The translations under genes and the position numbers were made by a program. Below the pieces are notes generated by a model that was given only the letters and a program-made list of their open reading frames with translations, had not been told where the DNA came from and ran no database searches. Below are positions 60,052 to 64,000 of a stretch of 64,000 bases of DNA, piece by piece. The stretch comes from Powellomyces hirtus (taxonomy: Eukaryota > Chytridiomycota > Chytridiomycetes > Spizellomycetales > Powellomycetaceae), in assembly GCA_025526995.1 (NCBI GenBank), contig JAHLKG010000023.1, positions 310,001 to 374,000 of the forward strand. The letters run 5' to 3'. Numbering within the stretch: the stretch's first letter is position 1; the number at the start of each line of letters is the position of its first letter.

Positions 60052-61059
60052 TCACTTCAGCCCCGAAACCTCAAACACAAAATGTACAATCAAAAACACA
60101 ATCGGGTTCCATACAAGCAAGAACCGCATCGCATCCAGAAGATTTAGGTACAGCTGCTGCGTCGTGTCCCACGGGTTGCGCCGAAAGGAGCGCAGGTCGA
60201 CTTTTTCTTTACAGTAGGGACACAGGTCCTTTTTGCCAATGATTGTATAGCCCCTATTAACAAAACGTTAAATTTGTGGGACTCGAGGGGTGAAACAGAA
60301 GCAGAGTGGGCTGGTCGACTACCTTATACAGTTTTCGTGGTACGTGTGTCCGCAGTTGAGTTTGTGCAACTTATCGGCCGGGACAAGGTCGGTCGAGTCC
60401 CCGCAGATGGCGCACATGTTGGAGCGGAGGTGTTTGGCGGGGAACCCGGTGCGTGAGTGGTATCCCGCGTTGACCGCCATTCGATCACTCAGCAAGACAA
60501 CGCAATCTCGCGAACAAGTCCCAAAGTACAGTCCATAAAACAACAACACAATGCCCGCTTCAAAGATCTTGGCCTCCGTGTCCATATTCACAAAATGGAG
60601 AATAAACGGGATATGGAAAAATGAAAGCAACACGGTCCCGTATCCGAGTGCGCCCACCGAGTATGACAACGTATAGAGGACCGAGTACCATTTATACACC
60701 AATCTTGGGGTGGATGACTTCATTGGCGTTTGCACAGCTTTCCAAATCACCCACGAATTCAAAATCGAATACACCGCCCACACCACCACAAACCGGGTAT
60801 TCCCCGCATTGAGCCCCAGAGTTGGGGGCACAATCCACAGCCCGAGAAGCGTGGCGGCGTGGAAGGACCGGTGGTGCAGCTTTTTCCAGAGAATGAAGGT
60901 AAGTTGGGAGAGAATTAAGGAACCGACCAGGATGAGCGCCATGGATTGGTGCATTCCTTCGTGGGAGGCGTGTTCGAGTGCGAACGCTTGCTCTGGGGTG
61001 AGAACCACGGAAGGGGGAGGCATGTGAGGTTGGGAGGGCGGTGGGTGTTGGGCTGACAT
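60052..61059 (-). CDS. RNF121: RNF121/RNF175-like membrane RING E3 ligase
   Basis: Two exons (from ATG 61059, with an intron at about 60330-60255) encode about 310 residues. A His/Pro-rich start is followed by at least five membrane helices (ALILVGSLILSQLTFILW; LLGLWIVPPTLGL; VVVWAVYSILNSWVIW; VLYTLSYSVGALGYGTVLL; IFEAGIVLLFYGLYFG). The RING has CAICGD, then LNCGHTYHENCI and CPYCKEK, with the pattern C-x2-C...C-x-H-x2-H...C-x2-C. A last helix (RFLLVWNPIVFLIVHFVF) ends the protein at a TGA (60052-60054). Animal RNF121 is an endoplasmic reticulum/Golgi E3 ligase involved in quality control of membrane proteins. The alternative upstream ATG (61092) adds 11 residues and is less likely. Confidence 0.9.
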
Positions 61060-62063
61060 TTTGTGAGTTGTGGAATTGAGAGGCGATTGCAAATGGAGAT
61101 AAAATGAGGGCGCTGAAAACGACTGTTAGAGTCGTTGAGTGAGACCGGTCGAATGCTGACTGACAGGATGTTACTCCGCTGGGCCAGAACGCGCGGGGAT
61201 GGCGGTGCGTTGAGAAACGGAGAGCAAGCGCTGAGGTGAAGGTTGACTACCGTAAGTCGTGGCCGGGGTTGTCGCAAAGAAATATGAAGTGAGTTCGGTT
61301 TGCTGCGACGGTTTTCGCACGGATGTTTTTTCAGTCGGATTGGGGCCCCGAACCTTGGGGAGGAAAGTGTGCGGGAAGAAGTCAACTTTGTTGGGGATAG
61401 GAGGCCGCAGTCTGGCACTTTTTGCCACTACTGTAGTATAGCACGTGACTGTCGCGCTTTTCGCAAAACTCCGCTCGGCCTGAGCACACAAAGGCTGCTA
61501 CTGCTCCAATGACCTGTTGCTAAATGTACACAATGTCGCCCTTCAGTGAGCTGTGAGCAGGAAAATATCCACGACTGTTCATTGGGCAGCCTGGACTGGT
61601 CTCAACATTGCCCCATCGCTAACGCACGGGGGCCACTCCAGGTCACAAACGGAACGATCAGCGGGCACTCTGTACATTACGCTTATTCATAGGCACGCGC
61701 TCAAAATATACAGGGTCACATCGCACACAGTATTGTCTTTTGCTTTCTTCCTGCCACGCCTTCTATTTCGGAACGGATTTCGGATTGTCGTGTCAAATTT
61801 ATCCTCGGCTTGGAACGCGCGGATGCCATAATGACAATGACTCTGCTGCTATTTGTTACGTGGCTTTGCACTATCTATCATGCATTTCCTCAAGAAAGTT
61901 CTGGCATAAATTCTTGATATTCGTTTTGGGTTGAGCGGTTTCATTGGCTTGGCGCCAGACTGATTTCAGCGCGAGAAAGAAGGTTCGGACTGATGGACCT
62001 GTTGAACCGCATATATTCGCCACTGACACCCCCACATCAAAACAGAACTTCATCCTCACCACC
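61060..62063. promoter_or_regulatory. Divergent region between RNF121-like and P4-ATPase genes
   Basis: Holds both promoters. AT-rich and without recognisable coding sequence or repeats. Confidence 0.45.
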
Positions 62064-64000
62064 ATGCCACCAAACCTACCACAACCCGCCCTCCCTCCCA
62101 CACCCGGTTCCCAAGGCTCCCTCCACCCCTTAGAACCCGAACACCACTCCATCTTCTCCCGCTTCTACCACAAACTCTCCCACTACGTCGGCGTCCCTGC
62201 GCACCCAGGCGATCCGGATGTGCACGCCACGCAACTCCCCAAACGCACAATTTATGTCAACATCCCCGTGCCCGAATCCGACTGCGATTTTACGGGCAAG
62301 CCCATTGCAAAATGGCCGGATAATGTCATTCGCACGGCAAAGTACACCGTGCTGACGTTTGTACCGAGAAACTTGTTTGAGCAGTTTAGGCGGTTGGCAA
62401 ATGTGTGAGTACCGTAATTAGAGTTGGAAGTACATTGGAGCCAGCGCAGTTGGTCTGGCACGGATGTAATGGCGGCGGGAGAGTGTTGGACTGATGTTTT
62501 AGGGTGACGCCCGAGTGCGCATGATTGGGCGTTATCATCACTCTTGATGGACTGACCACGCTCGCTTCATGCATCTCCAGATACTTCCTCTTTACCGTCA
62601 TCATGCAAGTCTTTCCCATGTTCGGTGTCGCCTCTCCCATTCTCGCCGCGATGCCACTCATCATCATCATGGGCATAACCGGCATCAAAGACGCCTTCGA
62701 AGACTGGCGGCGGCACAAGACCGACAACATGGTCAACTACGCCAAAACGCTCACCCTCGCCAACTGGCAGAGTGTGCACCGCAGAGTCCGCCGGAAACGA
62801 TGGTGGAGGCCACAACGCCTGGACAGATCGAGAATTGGACAGGGTGATTATGCGAGAAATATCGGGTCGCGAGCACAGTCGGCCGTCGAGGATGTGCCGG
62901 CGAGTATTGTGGCCTCGCCTGCGGATAATAAGCTTCCACTCCCATATGCACGACAGCGAAGGCCACCAGTAGCAGCGTCAGGATGGTGTCCGCCCTTTCG
63001 ACAGAGAAACACGTCGCAGACCGTCACCCCTTATTTAGATTGCACCGAAACGGCGGGAACCAGCCAATTGCTGAAAGGATGGAACGTCAGTGCGTGGAAA
63101 GACGTCGGAGTTGGCGATTTTATCCTTCTCCGCTGCGACGACCGCGTCCCTGCCGACGTCCTCGTCGTGGCTACCGACGATGCCGCCAGCGCCTGTTTTG
63201 TGGAAACAAAGGGACTGGATGGAGAGACCAACCTCAAATGCTGCGAAGGGCTGAAGGAAACCGCCCATATTCGAACAGCAAGTGATTGCAAAGCCGCGCA
63301 ATTCGTCGTCAATGCCGAATCACCCACACTCAATTTGTACAGCTTCAGCGGGACCCTCACTATGCACAACAATATGAAACAGATCCGAGTCGACGACGTA
63401 AATGCACCCGACCCGCAAAAAACAGTCCCCATCAACATCCAAAACATCCTTCTCCGCGGCTCCACTCTCCGCAACACCGAGTGGGTGATTGCCTTCGTCC
63501 TCTTCACTGGCCGCGAAACCAAAGTCATCCTCAATGCTGGCCAAACGCCCTCCAAACGATCCTTGATTGAGAAACTCATGAACGCCCAGGTCGTCATGAA
63601 CTTTGTCATCCTCGTCATCATGTGCATCATCATCGCCATCTTCGACTCGCAGCTGTCCAAGGAATGGGCCGAGGAAGCCCCACCATGGATGTTTAATATC
63701 GACACCAACTTCACCAAAACGAGCGTGTACACCTTCTTTGCGTCCATGATCATGCTGCAGAACGTCGTGCCCATCTCTCTGTACATCACCATCGAGGGCG
63801 TCAAAACAATTCAGGTACGCGCGCCCCACTCCCAAACATCTCTCCCAACACAAAAGTATCCCATCGCAAAGTGAAACTTGCTTCTTTCCCTTGCAGGGGA
63901 TAGGCAAAAACGCTCCCTAACAAAACCTGAATGCACTTATGCCCTCCACCCCGCCTCTCCTCATTCCTATGTGTTCCCGTTTGTCTGCTTTTTGTAGGCA
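62064..64000 (+). CDS. 5' part of a P4-ATPase lipid flippase (Dnf-type)
   Basis: The gene runs off the window. Exon 1 (ATG 62064) encodes a cytosolic leader and the family start [16 protein letters not shown] sequence ([20 protein letters not shown]). After an intron to about 62579 come TM1-2 ([35 protein letters not shown]) and the [13 protein letters not shown] hallmark. The actuator domain carries [20 protein letters not shown] and [12 protein letters not shown] (the DGET dephosphorylation motif). TM3-4 follow with [17 protein letters not shown] and [10 protein letters not shown] (the PISL motif of flippases). The next exon probably begins at the GTAG|GCA at 63995-63998, since no stop-free coding appears before it. 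Such pumps move phosphatidylserine and phosphatidylethanolamine to the cytosolic leaflet. The catalytic DKTGT lies outside the window. Confidence 0.92.

Overview
The window is a stretch of nuclear DNA from a fungus, most likely a zoosporic (chytrid-like) one. Genes are broken by many short introns (about 50-90 nt, GTRNGT...YAG). The core genes are typically eukaryotic and fungal: a Dhh1/DDX6 helicase, a Prp28 helicase, ribosomal protein eL8, myosin II, a Dnf-type P4-ATPase, a hybrid histidine kinase and a Tag1-like (DUF3712) giant protein. A DNAL4-type axonemal dynein light chain argues for a flagellated life stage. A cAMP-receptor-like GPCR, an RNF121-type membrane RING protein and an MDC1-like FHA/BRCT protein fit an early-diverging fungus rather than a yeast. 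All of this is inferred from protein motifs read by eye; no database search was run.

Layout. 0-0.6 kb: 3' end of a membrane protein. 1-4.6 kb (-): Bzz1/Toca-like F-BAR protein with four SH3 domains. 4.6-6.6 kb: no clear gene, but an array of degenerate related repeats and a poly-C tract. 6.6-7.6 kb (+): small SRA-domain protein. 7.8-15.1 kb (-): conventional myosin II heavy chain, divergent from a KHDC4-like KH protein (15.5-17.3 kb, +). 18-20.4 kb (+): decayed molybdenum cofactor sulfurase, preceded by a GC-rich hairpin. 21-22.7 kb (+): GPCR. 23-23.6 kb (-): dynein light chain. 23.9-26.2 kb (+): DUF726/TMCO4-like protein. 26.5-33.8 kb (-): Tag1-like repeat protein. 35-36.4 kb (+): eL8, with an unusual hairpin in its first intron. 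37.2-38.5 kb (+): OAS/CD-NTase-like nucleotidyltransferase fused to C2H2 zinc fingers. 38.8-42.6 kb (+): MDC1-like protein. 43.4-45 kb (+): Dhh1. 45-47 kb: low-complexity, possibly decayed sequence. 47-48.2 kb (-): OCIA-like membrane protein, divergent from a ketopantoate reductase (48.6-49.8 kb, +). 51.3-54.3 kb (-): Prp28. 56.3-59.4 kb (+): hybrid histidine kinase. 60-61.1 kb (-): RNF121-like protein. 62.1 kb to the window end (+): P4-ATPase, cut by the window edge.

The genes do not form one pathway or cluster. Functional themes are actin and membrane remodelling (F-BAR, myosin II, flippase), RNA metabolism (KHDC4, Dhh1, Prp28, eL8), signalling (GPCR, histidine kinase) and chromatin/DNA damage (SRA, MDC1-like). 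The most unusual items are the zinc-finger nucleotidyltransferase, the relic Moco sulfurase, the degenerate repeat array at 4.8-6.3 kb, the eL8 intron hairpin and the histidine kinase receiver domain with a large insertion.
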